Origin: Lactarius indigo
Taxonomy: Eukaryota; Basidiomycota; Agaricomycetes; Russulales; Russulaceae
Direction of reading: 5' to 3'
Length of the DNA stretch: 64,000 bases
Assembly: GCA_025766275.1 (NCBI GenBank)
Contig: JAFKAC010000127.1
Location: 62,001-126,000, forward strand
The translations under genes were made by a program, and so were the position numbers. How positions within the stretch are numbered: the first letter of the stretch is position 1; every line of letters begins with the position of its first letter. Below are positions 1 to 11,884 of the stretch, piece after piece. The notes under the pieces were generated by a model that worked only from the letters and a program-made list of their open reading frames with translations, was not told the origin of the DNA and did not search any database.

Positions 1-125
1 CTTGAGTAGGGAATGTGAAGCACAAGTGATCAAGAGCCTCTTATGCAAATGGGAAGGGGTCATCGATATATGAAAGCCCTCGTAACCTACCAGTAGGAAC
101 GGTCTCAGGGGACCAAAAGAATATG
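1..125. other. Left edge, no gene seen
   Basis: No reading frame with family resemblance is visible. The stretch ends at a small retroposed insertion described separately. Confidence 0.5.
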
Positions 126-176
126 TACACAAGTGGCTGGATAAAAACGGTTCAAAAAAAAATACACAAGTAGCTG
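126..176 (+). mobile_element. Very short A-tailed insertion with target-site duplication
   Basis: Positions 140-162 hold a short A-rich segment (GATAAAAACGGTTC followed by an A run). It is flanked by a direct repeat, TACACAAGTGGCTG at 126-139 and TACACAAGTAGCTG at 163-176, with one mismatch. The layout is that of an extremely 5'-truncated LINE or SINE insertion with its target-site duplication. The tail resembles that of the larger insertion at 6191-6459, so both may come from one family. A chance repeat cannot be fully excluded. Confidence 0.5.
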
Positions 177-1079
177 TTCGCCAGCGATTCGCATAGGACA
201 CTGTCCCTGTGACGCTTGTCAATAGTCTGTTGTGCTCTCGCAAAAATTCCGGAACATCAATAGTAATCTAGGAGCCTGGGATGGATCACGAAGTTTACAT
301 CCCAAGGACGTGGTAGACACCTACAACTTGAAGTTATCTGTCGCGGGGCGCCTCTCTCCCATACTCCGGACCGGATTGTCCGTGATTCTATCGCACTCTT
401 CCGCACTCTTCCTTCTTCCTTAGAGAGAATATGCACCATCCGTGTTGCGTCGTATATTTATCATCCGCCTTTCGTAGCTGCTTTCTCGACTTGCGAGCGT
501 ACCGCTGCGTACGCTTCCAGGACCGAAAACGAGTCGGGTCATTTATCTCGCCGTGCAAAATCCATCTGATTCCATCCTCATTGTATACCTTTCTCATTTG
601 AACTTGAAGGCGCTCGGAACACTTTACTCCGTATGCGCGCATCCTTCTCTTCTTCCCGCTGCAGATCGATGACACTACCGCTACCGCTTTCTTCTGTCCT
701 TCCTCCCACTCGACAGATTGTCTTGAAATCGTTCCTCGCGGTGTTCCTCGGAATCACTGGTGCCCACCTCCAGGCACCAGCACTCAAGGAGATCACGTGT
801 GCCTGTGAGATGAAGACACGGTGTACAAAACACAAAGTTCCTTTGCTTACCTAGCGACTTATATTTGGGTTTCGCGCTGCTGCTTTGTTGTTCGTGGGCT
901 ATGGATTCATGCAGATTGACGACATGGACGCGCGGATGGAATTTGCGAATTTTGTGACAACGGAGAGCTGGCTGCTTCAGGTCGAGAGAGGTCTCTCTCA
1001 CTGGCGCATTCACTCGAGGCGGCCGGCAGAGCCCGAGCATAGGACCTGAGAGGAATCCGCTCAGGCCCGCATGGATCAC
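177..1079. other. Intergenic, only short frames
   Basis: Several overlapping short open frames on both strands (for example 388-675 minus and 681-1079 minus) have no recognisable family and no consistent splice pattern. The last part, from about 950, may belong to the sorting nexin relic that follows, since weak similarity to the helical region before the BAR hairpin is possible. No gene is called. Confidence 0.4.
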
Positions 1080-1520
1080 ACGTCCCTACTGAGCACCGCG
1101 GGTGAGTACGCCAGCCTCATCAACTCCGTTCGAGTAAGCCACCGCGTTCTCATCTCTGATACTGACCCCTAACTGATGGCGTTTAGTTCGCGCATGTGAA
1201 TGTATTACGCATGTCAAAGCGCAGATATAGAGCTGAAGGAGCATTAAACAAGCGCCTGAATGGAACCGTGCTCAAGGCAAGATCGTGGTTGACCGCCTCG
1301 GACACTTATATTCTCAGATTGGTGGAGTGCGATAATGGCATGAAAAAATTATCGTACCGATGTAAGCCGAACGACGGGCACTGGACGCGAAGCAAGAATT
1401 TGAACACGTGTCGCGGTTCGAGTATGAGCGCATCGAGGATTTCAAGAGCTTGGAGTAACTTCTGGATGGCGCTATCACCAAATAGAAACAGTCGATACGA
1501 GGCATTTCAGTAGCTGTTAC
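1080..1520 (+). pseudogene. Relic of a VPS5/SNX1-like sorting nexin (BAR region)
   Basis: Conceptual translation in shifting frames gives pieces typical of the C-terminal BAR domain of fungal Vps5. They are STAGEYASLINSVR (around 1095-1135, ahead of an intron-like stretch), VDRLGHLYSQIGG (around 1290), ERRALDAKQEFEHVSRF and EYERIEDFKSLE (1365-1455). Vps5 is the retromer-associated sorting nexin that bends endosomal membranes. The pieces are interrupted by frame changes and in-frame stops, including TAA right after the FKSLE motif and a TAG a few codons on. Only about the last 140 codons of a protein of about 500 residues remain. This is a dead fragment, perhaps left by a duplication; the functional gene is not in the window. 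Recognition is from family knowledge, unaided by a search. Confidence 0.55.
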
Positions 1521-4294
1521 TGAAGAAGACTCTCGGGGTAGTTTTCAAGGAAGACACAACTACGTCGTGGTGGAGCACAACTGTCAGTGATGTTATCAGC
1601 TGCCACGTGGGTAGGATTTAGAACGAAAGACGGCGGCGGAAATGATAGTGAACCTACAAGGGATTGTCAGTGGGCGACAATAAGGGAAAGGCACTCAAGA
1701 ATGTTCGGAGGAATTGACAATCGCTTCGAAGCGGCGATGTAGTTTTGCGTATTTGAATAAGTGGATATTGAATTCAGGCCTTATTCGGGGGGCTTATTCG
1801 GGGGGGAAGGGACTCGGACGACAGACCACGCAGATCCATCGCTTTGATTTTTTTTGGAAAAGGGTACATGTTTCACCAGATACGACACCAAGTTACAAAT
1901 ACGGCAGACAACAATGTCAAAACTCGCCCCATACCCTCATACTACTCCCCTTGAGGTACGTTGTTCCCAGAGACATACATCTGAACAAGTCACGCAACAA
2001 ATCGTGGAGTAGAGGATGACATCGCCCGATTTTGGTGTAGGTCAACTATTAACTTTAAGTAACAGAAGAACACAGAATGACTTGGTGGCCACGTACCTCA
2101 AAGAACGGGGGAAGCCCGTTTTCACGAATGGAAGAACCGAAGCGGAAATAGAGATAAATAAAAATTGGTGGCCCACCACCCACCCACTATACTTACCGGC
2201 CTTCATTAGAACCTAGGGTTATTTCAAGTGATGATAGCAAAAGAGAAGAGAAACTGGGTAAACCGCCCACCCACCCACTGATACGCACCAAGGAAAAGAC
2301 GATGACGCCTGAGGCGTCACCTTCAGTAGAGTGCAAGAGCTTACCGTTCACCCACCCTCCGTCCCGCACTTACCCATCACCCTGCTTGATCTTGACGTCC
2401 TAGGCGAGTGCACAGAAGTCGACAGAGGAGTGCTAGGCCGGTGCTAGGCCACTAGTTCACACTCAAGAGCAAGAGTTCAATCACACTAGCTCAATGAAGG
2501 TGCAGCGTTTCCGCGCACAACTTCAGTGTCGCCACAGTTCTAGAGCAGTCTTTGCGAAGACGGACAGCCGGTCGGACACCAGGGATGTGAGCGCAACTCC
2601 AGTCTAGCGCGCAAGGTGCCAAAGTCGCGTCCGGTGAAGGTGCAAACAGGGGTGCACAACTTCCCAGCGCCCGAGAGAGAGAAAAAAACATGGAAGCGCT
2701 GCACAGTGCGGTGTCGCTGCCATACCGATAGACAGAACATGAGGTCGCCTTAGGAGAGCATCACACAGAACTTAGATGTAGCGGACGCCAGGCACGAGTT
2801 GGAGACCAGCGAGGACCAGTAGTGATGCCTTTTCGAGTGTAGGCGCCGGGACGACTTGAAGTGGCAAACGGGCGGTGCGAGCGTAATTGGCGACTGAGGC
2901 GGTTTACAACAGCAACGCGGTTGGAGTATTGGAGACCCCATGGCGTGAGTAGATCGTGGGTGGCATGGGGAGCCACGTTTGAAATAGACTGGACTCGGCA
3001 ACCGGAGATCACGAGGGAAGAAGCTGCGGTAGTCGGCAATGGTTCGAAGCAAGACCGCGGTGCAGAAGTTCTTGCTGCCGTCAGAAGAAGCTTGACCGGA
3101 CACAAGGGGATACAAGAGACAAACAAACACCGCCAGAGAGCCGACGTCAGAGATCAGAGAGGCTTCACCATAGCCAGGGGAAGTAGGAAGCAGGCAGAAA
3201 GCGAGAATGCGCGTTGGGACGCAGGATGCTGGACCCAGTAAACAGAAGTATGGCCCAATATATATACCCGCAGAAGGGTAGCCACCACTTTCCAGGGGTT
3301 GTGGCACGCTGAGGGTCCAAGCTTCCAAGCCTTGCACGTTCGTCGCGTGACATGCCAAGACGACCGTCCGCCAATTGAAAGATGCGTACCACACAGCCAC
3401 TTTGTCCACAAAGGCCGCCACAAGCGAAAGGGCCAAAGCTTGGATAGGAATTTGCGGGTCGTCGCAGAGCGTGGTCAAAGCCGCCATTGTATGTCACTGC
3501 CACCGTGACTGGCCTAGGCACGTCTCGCCACCCGACGCATGTCCATCACGTGACCGGGTGAGAGTTGTCGAACTGAACTTTGAAGAAGCAAGACACGCAT
3601 GTTGGCCCTTGATTTCGATCTGCCGGTGCGTTGGCGAGGGTCGTCAGACGGCGATCCGAAGTGGTGGTGTAGAGACCTGCTGGGTAGCACGCCGATCCTG
3701 ACTAGCAAAGACGCACGTAGGCAGCGGCCAGCGGGGTATAATGAAGGGTGCGATCGTCAAGTCTGAGGGCACATGGAAGGAAAGGGGCCCATAACACTGT
3801 TGGAGAACCGCAGAAGTATTTGAGTTGAGTGCGCCATTTGCAGCTTGCTTTGCGCCGGCGGAAAGTGGTGACGCAGATAGAGAGCTTTTTGCGGTCCGTA
3901 AGGAGTAGGAAGGTAGAACGATGTGGGCGAAGTACTGCTATCTCTGGGACCAATGCACGCCCATTTATACCCTGAGTCTTAAGAATGCCTGTCAGCCGCT
4001 GAGACCTAAGGTGCCGTGGAATGCGTCCTCCGCCATGAGTTATGTGCGCCTATTCCGTCAACCATTGGTTTCATTTTGGCTCGCAAGCGGTCTCGGGTTT
4101 TGGGGTTTGAGGCTTCAATACTCCGTCGAGTTTACTCAGCAAGGTAAAGTATGTATTCCGTCGCCAAGTCATACAAAACTAAAGGAATGTATAAGCACTA
4201 GTAGAGAAGAGATGGGGCGGTATTAGAGATCTAGATCATTACCCCCCACGCCTCGAGGAATTCATGTCTATAATGAGGTGGTGTTGGAGGGCCG
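1521..4294. other. Gene-poor stretch with unassigned frames
   Basis: There is a short tandem repeat of GCTTATTCGGGGG near 1782-1806. The minus strand carries a 245-codon open frame at 2750-3487 without recognisable motifs. Two TATA-like sequences also read on the minus strand (TATATATA at 3259-3266 and TATAAA at 3964-3969). The open frame is not supported by splice logic or family resemblance and its first half lies upstream of the nearer TATA sequence, so it is not called as a gene. Confidence 0.4.
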
Positions 4295-5301
4295 TCAGGT
4301 GTGGGTTGATGTTGCCTCCGGGGCCGCTTTTGCCCACGCCTCTCGCGTGGCAGCGCGAACGCGCATGCTGATACTACCAATGTTGTCTAGCGCCGGGCGG
4401 ACGTCAAGCGAGAAGACTGGTGAACCATCTGGGAGCGGTGGCGCGCCGTAGTAGTCAATGACGTAACGGACTTCTTCGCCAGTCGACGGACGCCGAACAA
4501 CCCAGTCGTGGCGGTCGAAAGGAGGCTCGGTGCTGGCAGGCCAGTGCTCAGCATATTTTTCAAACAAAAGGGCTGGTGCAGGACTTACTTGAAGCGCTCT
4601 GGTAGAAGCCAGCCGACAAATAGCCAGAATCTCGCCTTCGGAGATAGCTCGCCCGGACGTCCCTTGAAACGCACGAGCTGCAACTCTTCGTCCCTGTCAG
4701 GCGCGGAAACAAATGTCAGAGAGAGCAGAACGTCTCGGAGATGAACAAAAAGACAGACGCACTTGTTGACCTGCGCCTCCCACTTGTGCACTTCCTCCCA
4801 CGCCTTCTCGTTCAAAAAGTTGTGAATCTGCACCATGGTCTCGATCTCATTCTCCGGAGTTTCCCAGCCCTTTCGGACTAACGCATTGTAGAACTGCTGA
4901 GGAGACGGGTACTCCCAGTTGCCCGCGGCGTCGCGGGGTATCGAAGACTTGGTACGGTCTGTGGGGAGGTCAATTGTTTGCGCAGGAGCACGCTCCTGAG
5001 TGAGAGTCGGGAGGTGATTGCGTGGGTCTAGCGCGTCTGACTGTATGGGGCATTGAGCAGGAGAGGCCGGCGAAGATTTTGATATGGAGGCATGGTCAAC
5101 AGGACAGCTGGCGGCAGAGGACGAGGACTGTGCACGTTTTGCTAAAGAAGTGTGATCCACCGGACAGGAAGCGGGGGTAGAAGATGTGTCTGGCGGACGT
5201 TGTTTCGCTAACGCTGAGTGGTCCACTGGACAGCTTGTAGACGCGGATGATGACGGGCTGGCCACAGATGGTTGCTGGGCGGAAGACTGAGTCTGACCCA
5301 T
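4295..5301 (-). CDS. CYC3: Holocytochrome c synthase (cytochrome c heme lyase)
   Basis: The enzyme joins heme covalently to apocytochrome c in the mitochondrial intermembrane space. The model has three exons: 5301-4763, 4693-4589 and 4532-4295. The introns are 69 and 56 nt, GT-AG, both phase 2, and give 293 aa. The N-terminal third is Ser/Pro-rich and carries three CPVDH heme-regulatory motifs (near residues 24, 47 and 69) and a fourth CPI. The catalytic domain follows, with [49 protein letters not shown] and the signature [12 protein letters not shown], then VRYVIDYYG near the C-terminus. Length and motif order match the fungal family. The ATG is the first in frame and sits directly before MGQTQS. 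A perfect TCACGTGA box lies about 72 bp upstream. CYC3 (cytochrome c) and CYT2 (cytochrome c1) specificities were not separated, so the symbol is provisional. Confidence 0.93.
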
Positions 5302-5372
5302 CTCTAGGGATGCAAGGCTAATAAGCGGATATGAGCACGGAGCTCAGAGTGCGCTGGCTCGACGTGTAATAG

Positions 5373-5380
5373 TCACGTGA
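5373..5380. promoter_or_regulatory. Palindromic E-box upstream of the heme lyase
   Basis: TCACGTGA is a perfect 8-bp palindrome of the Cbf1/bHLH type, 72 bp upstream of the heme lyase start codon. An inverted CCAAT (ATTGG) lies at about 5516-5520, as expected for HAP-regulated respiratory genes. Function is inferred from position only. Confidence 0.4.
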
Positions 5381-6176
5381 GGCCAGTACCAAACTCCGTG
5401 CCCCGTGTCAGGCCATGTCATGTGTCATGATCAGGCGCGCGGACTCTGTCCTGTTCGACTTCAAAATGGTTCCCACAGTGCAGGTCATCAATTTTGCATT
5501 GCGCTCAGGTATATTATTGGCGCAACAAGGGACATGTTGACTGAACGGATAATCACTATCTCATTGCGCTCTGTAGTAAGGTAAGTTACCTGTTTGGGAG
5601 GATAATGAGCTTCATCACGGTCTAACGCCGTGTTGGGCTGCAGTTTGATGTCCCTGGGTTACGGTCTTCCTTAGACTGTATTGCCTCCAGGCGGATGATG
5701 CTACACCAAGGTCGGTCTTTACGTTTGATGGCATCTAAAGTGTGTATATGTTCTCATAAGGAAGTCACAGAAGTGCGATGGCCGTATCAGCCGAGACAAT
5801 GCGAAGGTTCTTATCGACTGTCTACGTCCACTGTATACCGTTTTCATGCGGTCTTCCCAGAGACCCCTGGTAGCGCAAAATTGTGCTTCTGCTGACTTCG
5901 TCCGTCCTTGCGCGGCTATTAGACGGGCGCTGAGATTCTTATCCTGCGCCAAACCAACTTTCTTTATTTTTATGGGACGGACTCCCCAATGAAGCGCAAA
6001 TCATTGGCTCACATGACTACGGAGGAACGACTTTAGTGTATAATGAACTTCGTGACGGGTTCCTTTCAAGTTGCTTCGTGGCCGACGACGGTGTAGCAAC
6101 CGTCGACTTCTCCGCTTCTTTCCTTTTCCTCGAAGCAGGGCACGTTCCGTTCATCTTCGCGTGTTCTTCTCGGTAG
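5381..6176. other. Intergenic, no gene seen
   Basis: Apart from the promoter side of the heme lyase gene, only short unassigned frames are present. Confidence 0.45.
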
Positions 6177-6473
6177 GATACGTGGCTATGCTAGGTAACT
6201 GTGACACGTAAGGTCTTTTCACCTTTTCATCTAACCTTATATGATCTTTTACCATCTTTTGATTGTGTCTCCGGACGATTATTCGCAACCCCCACGAGGG
6301 TAACCCAGACATGAAACTGTTCTGATTCGGTTCGGTATTTACGATCGGGGCACCTCTACTTACCTGTGTTTCTTATAGTGTACTCAGCTCACCGTACGAC
6401 CGGTCTGTATCTCTGATATGTATCCCGAAATAAAAATGGATTCAAAAAACAAAAAAGAAGATACGTGGCTATG
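6177..6473 (+). mobile_element. SINE-like or 5'-truncated LINE insertion with 14-bp target-site duplication
   Basis: The direct repeat GATACGTGGCTATG occurs at 6177-6190 and, perfectly, at 6460-6473. The 269 bp between them (6191-6459) end in an A-rich tail (AAATAAAAATGGATTC followed by AAAAAACAAAAAAG). A long perfect target-site duplication plus a 3' A-rich tail is the hallmark of target-primed reverse transcription, so this is a non-LTR retroposed element. No coding frame or clear tRNA-type A/B box was found, so a SINE and the 3' end of a LINE cannot be told apart. Perfect duplicates suggest a fairly recent insertion. Confidence 0.72.
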
Positions 6474-9400
6474 TACTATCGCATGCATGACCACACGTGC
6501 CTAAGATAACAGGGCCTTAGCAACAAGCCCGACGAGATTGTTTGACATTCTCATGCACTCCATAAGCCAACAGGATTGCGAAGCCACCACCAAGTCACCA
6601 GTTTGCGCCGAGACTTGGTCAGACGGTCACCGGTCCTCCCTCTCCCGGTGGGTAGCCTTTTACGTACTGTATCGTATTACCAAACACACCATACAGAGTA
6701 TCCGAAACGGCTCAAGGTGAGCATAAGCGGCGTAATAGCGGCGTAATAAACCCTCATGAGGAAAGTGTTGGAGCATCGTCGGTGTTGACACGGCGAGAGC
6801 ATTTTTGACCTATGCCATAATTTGGGGGGGGGGTCGACGTTCTGGCCTATTGTACTATACAACGGTGGAACTGTACTGCTTGTTCGGCCGAACCATTACA
6901 CTCGGTTCGGACCATCATGTACCACAGGCTTCGGCCGACTACTATACAGTAACCCAAAGCCTCGGACGTCGTTATAAGGCACTAGAGGCAGGAGCGAAAC
7001 TCGATTTCAGGATCTTGTACTGGTAGGCGTCACCCCATGGGGCATGGGGCTCGGTATGGGGGTCACCAGGACGCGTTCCAAGGTGCTCCATTCCAGCCAC
7101 CGCGGGATTTCCGGTGGACGGTTCCGCTAGCGGCAGGCACATCAATCGAGCTCGTGACGCCTGTGCCAGTCCTGTGCCGCTGGAGAACCATGCGGTTTGC
7201 TGGAGTGTCTCCGTATGGAGCGAGAAGGGACCCTCAATTTGCTTCTTTGAGAGACCGATCGGGGTATCACACGTGGGAATATCCCCGCATCCGCGGCGTA
7301 ACTAACCCGCCCACCTTGTTGCGGATGGACTGCATGATCACACGCTCAAACTTGAAAGATCTTGTTAGATCAGTACATTCCTTCTAAAAAAAAATACAGC
7401 ATGTTTCGGTAAAAAGAAGGGAAGGACCCAAGGAGGGATCAGTATATATTTGTGGGTACAAACAAAATTAAGTTTGTTAAGGGGTGGTCTGAGTACGCAA
7501 CTTGAGACGCAATGCGCATCGTCGGTTGTATGTCCAGTTTCACTCAGTCACGAAACCACCGACTTATGCACGTCGTTGACATCGGTCCAACAGTCAAAAC
7601 ATTTTCTTCGATCACGGCAAAAAACATTACAAATTCAACCTGTCAAGGACCCCGTGCACCCGCCATCCCTGTGCTGTGCTATTCCCCGTGGCGTCGGTGG
7701 CGTTGGGATGGGGAAGAAAATACAGTAGATGAAAATAACGGAGAATCTTAATTGTTATGCGACACTTCGCGTCATGGTTTGGGTCCTGCGTTTGCTCAAG
7801 CTCCGGTTTCTTTGGCCGCGGCGGAGCCTTTGATCCGAGTCGGGGCCAACCTAACCATCTATCTGAGAGGCATCGGCCAGAAGAAGTGATGCGTACATCG
7901 GATTGGAAGCCTTGCTCTGGATCGGAAGGAGACCTCGTAAAAAAGAGAAGACCTTGGCACGAAGGTTCGAGAACTACCTGCTGATCTGAGGCGCGCATCA
8001 GGTACCCCAATCCTCCGGGTTCTGCGACGCTGCAGCACGTGTCGCTTATAGTTTTGCGCTGGTCACGACACGAACGCGGCTTGCCCGAGTGTAGCTTCGT
8101 GTCGGAGCACTAAGAAGCCCTCGGTCGGTGTTAGAGACGCCGGACATTCATGAAGAGGATATGAGAGTACACTGATTGACCACCGCGTGGCACAGAGCAT
8201 AAACATGTCACAGCACGCACTGCACGGCATCACACTACATCATGTATATCAGCCATCAGGGGGGCATGGGGATCGATGAACCGGTGCACAGATCGATGAC
8301 ATCTCGGGGCGACCAGCGACTACTCAAAGAGGGGGCCAAAAGCCGGTCATGCAATGCGCGACCCGCAGTAAGGTTGGTCCTGGTTTCGGAATCCGTACGT
8401 CGGAAAAATCCAGGGAAAAGTGCATTCGCCGGCGCGGGTTGTTCTCGGAAGTGATGTCTATAGGTGCTATCAGAGAAACCTTTGCCTCCATTCCGCGGAC
8501 CAAAGAGCAGTGGATGGAGGTCGCGACGCCGCAGAATGGAGTGCCTTTGGTTGGAGTTTGGTTTGTCTCGGTTAGAAGGACCGGGCCGTCCTGTTCCCGC
8601 CAAATAATGTACATACAAAAATGGAAGGTAAGTGGCTAATGATGGAATGACAGATCGGTCATTCAGTCCCGATCATTTCACCCCGTGAGTGGTTCACACG
8701 ATGTGCACGGGAAGGGATTGGTTCCGCTCACGAAACTCCCGCCTCATGAAACACCTAAACCTTATTCAATACGGCAACGCATTGGATCTTCTGACCACTC
8801 GTCTCTAAGAGGAAAAATCATTCATCCAAAGCCACATTGGAAGGTCATTCAGGTGACACACTGGGAACTGGGGGGACCTGGTAACGATACAACGAACAGC
8901 GAGACCTTCGGCGGGTGAGTATCACGCAAGGGGTCATGTGTCGGGGTGATGATTTCAAAATATTTGTGCAGGGCTTGGTGGAGGGTACAGAAGGCGGTCA
9001 CTCTTGTTGCCTGGTTTTCGGAAAAGGATGGTAACGAGATCGACTGAGTCTCGAGTGGAAGGAACTCGGGCTCCCATCGTCCCCGTCGTTTACGGGTGTG
9101 AGGGGCTGGGGATGCGGGGCGGGGCTAAGTTGAGACTCGGGTGAGACACCGCGTGATTGTGTGGGCACAGTGTAATTTTCAGAACCGAAGGAAGAATGGA
9201 AAGCTGAAAGTACAGGTAGAATGGATAGGATAATATGACAGGACAGGGTCGAGAGGGCAAGGTGAAACAAGATTGCGGGGCTCCACTGCAAAGTGACTGG
9301 GAATAGGTGCGTAGATCACAGGTACAGTCTGGGGGAGACAGAGGAGGGGATTGGTTTAACGTGGGAAACTACCACCGAAGTAGGAGGGGAGGGTGTCTGG

Positions 9401-9647
9401 GGGGCGTGTGGATCTGAGATCACAAGAAGGATGGATCATGTGGAGACAAGTGGGAGAGAGCTGAGAAGCTGTCGCTAACCAAACCAGCGCATAGAGAACA
9501 CTTGGAACTAAACACGCCCGGTCCCGCATAAATAGACCGTCACTTGGCACTATGCCTTTCTTCCCAACGGTTCTTTTTTTCGCCGTTTATTTTTGCCCCT
9601 CCCCCTCCCCCCCTGCGTATCAATCCTCCGAGTGTTAACCGCACATT
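6474..9647. other. Gene-poor stretch upstream of transporter copy 1
   Basis: Many short frames on both strands (such as 7627-8010 minus and 8256-8618 minus) show no family resemblance and no plausible intron pattern. The last part (about 9290-9647) is the promoter and 5' leader of the first transporter. It contains a pyrimidine-rich leader at 9560-9615 that is also found upstream of transporter copy 2, so the duplication included the leader. Confidence 0.45.
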
Positions 9648-11473
9648 ATGCCAGGTGGTCCAGTTGACACAGGTGGGGGCATCGGGGCCAATGCACCCAA
9701 GAGTAAAATAGCTGGCATCCTTATGGTCGGTGCTCTCTCGTCCTTACTCTCCCCGCTCCTTTTCTGACGCCTTCATTATTCAAGACCAGTTTCGCGGCGT
9801 TTGGAGGTATCCTCTTCGGTTATGATACTGGTACCATCTCTGGTCTCCAGCAGATGCCTGACTGGCTCCGCACTTTTGGTCACCCCGTTCCTGTCTCGTC
9901 AACCTTCCCCGACGGTTACGGCATCTCTTCCTCTCAAAGATCTCTCGTCGTATCCATTCTTTCCGCTGGCACCTTCTTTGGTCAGTGAGATGCCTTGGTT
10001 ATTTTTTCGTCTGCCTGACCTTCTTTATCTAGGCGCCCTACTTGCCGCCCCATTTGGTGATTATCTCGGTCGCAAATGGGGTCTTATTGCTTCGTGTCTT
10101 GTCTTCTGTGTCGGTGTCGCCATGCAAACGGCTTCAACTGCCATTCCCCTCTTCGTCGTCGGTCGTGTCTGGGCCGGTCTCGGTGTCGGTTTGGTCTCCA
10201 CTTTGGTCCCCATGTACCAGTCCGAGTGTTCCCCCAAGTGGATTCGCGGAGCTGTCGTTGGTCTTTACCAATTCGGAATCACCATCGGAATCCTCCTCTC
10301 CAATATCTTCAACAACGCCACCAAAAATCGGCCTAATCATTCCTCGTATCGCATCCCGGTTGCAATTCAGTTCATCTGGGCTGCAATTCTTGCCTTCGGC
10401 ATGCTCCTTCTTCCCGAGGTGCGCATTTTGTTTTTGGTCAATGACTTCATTAAGCCTAAATCTCTATATCCGCAGTCCCCTCGCTGGTTGATCAAGAAGC
10501 ATCGTGATGCTGATGCCGCCCACTCGTTATCTCGCCTCACCTCACTGTCCCCTGATGACCCAGAGGTCACTACTGAGCTCGACGAGATTCGTCTCAACTT
10601 GAAACACGAGGAGGAACTCGGCGAGAGTTCCTACCTGGATTGCTTCCGTCCCACAGATAATCGAATCCTCTTCCGTACACTCACCGGCATATTTATCCAA
10701 GCCTGGCAACAGCTCACTGGCATCAACTTCATCTTTTACTTTGGCACGACCTTCTTCACCAACGCCGGTATTCACAACCCATATCTTATCTCTATTGCCA
10801 CTTCCACTGTCAATGTCGGGATGACCATCCCCGGAATCTGGGGTGTCGAGCGTTTCGGTCGTCGCCGCCTGCTACTCGTTGGCGCGATTGGCATGACCAT
10901 TTGTGAATTCATCATCGCCATTATCGGTTCAACAACAAAAACAACCAACCAGTCCGCGCAGTCGGCTGAAGTCGCTTTTGTTTGCTTCTACATTGCGTTC
11001 TTTGCCTCGACATGGGGCCCCATTGCCTGGGTCGTCACCGGAGAGATCTTCCCTCTCAAAGTCCGCGCTAAGGCCATGTCACTTTCCGTCGCGTCAAACT
11101 GGCTCTGGAACTTTGGTATTGCGTATGCCAGTACGTTTTTTTGTCCTGCCCGAGTTCTGTCACGTTCTCATTCCACTCGATAGCCCCCTACTTGGTCGAC
11201 CCTGGCAAGGGAAACGCCGACCTCGGCACCAAGGTGTTCTACATCTGGGGCTCGACATGTTTCTGCTGCATCATCTTTGCATACTTCTGCATTCCGGAGA
11301 CGAAAGGTCTTTCACTCGAACAAATCGACCTCCTTTACCAGAATGTGGCCCCCGTACATTCTGTCTCGTACCGCAAGCGACTCATCGCCGAGGGCAACGA
11401 GCTCTCTCATGTAAACAGGGATATCACACGGGATGCAAAGGACGATGACGCGGCATCGCACGAGAAGGTCTGA
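9648..11473 (+). CDS. MFS monosaccharide (hexose) transporter, copy 1
   Basis: Plasma-membrane sugar/proton symporter of the fungal HXT/RGT2-like MFS family. Five exons: 9648-9725, 9785-9980, 10033-10418, 10476-11130 and 11184-11473; the introns are 52-59 nt and the protein is 534 aa. Family motifs in order: FAAFGGILFGYDTGTISG (TM1), DYLGRKWG (loop 2), GRVWAGLGVG, ESPRWLIKK, QQLTGINFIFYFGTTFF (TM7 sugar site), ERFGRRRLLL, GEIFPLKVRAKAMS and PETKGLSLEQID at the end. The start is set at MPGGPVDTGGG because the same leader exon is conserved in copy 2. The intron after PE has a normal GT donor (GTGCGC) here, unlike copy 2. The gene is intact and over 90 per cent identical by eye to copy 2 at 21.0-22.8 kb, which lies in the opposite orientation. 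The sugar transported cannot be told from sequence. Confidence 0.93.
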
Positions 11474-11884
11474 AGTCCGCGCATCCACAGGGCAGCAACC
11501 ATCCTTTCCGATTACCGTCTACGTGTATCTTTTTAATATCCATTTATTCTGTGCTCACATTTCGGAACGCGGGTCCTCTGAGGATTTGGGTTTGTTGGGA
11601 GTGTTAGGCATTGAGGTAGAACCGACAACGATTGTTACGAAAACGCACACGAACCCGTTGTATTAACTCCTAATGCAGGATTTTGTTTCGATTCACCGGT
11701 TACAGTAACATTCAGTGCAAGCTTCTTTGTTTGGGAGAATCAGTGATGCAGGGTCAAGTCTGCTGACCGCATTTTCGGAGGGGAGCTTCTCCGCGATGCG
11801 GACTTCGTTTCTGGTCAATTACTGTAGGGCGTAAATCGCACTCGTATGTGTGATCCCGGCATGGTCGGCATCATGCATGACCTT

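Noticed and set aside
2750..3487. 245-codon open frame on the minus strand
   Set aside because: No domain, composition or splice evidence. It overlaps open frames in all other phases, so it is likely chance openness.
10134..10775. Antisense open frames across transporter copy 1
   Set aside because: Shadows of a well-supported coding sequence.
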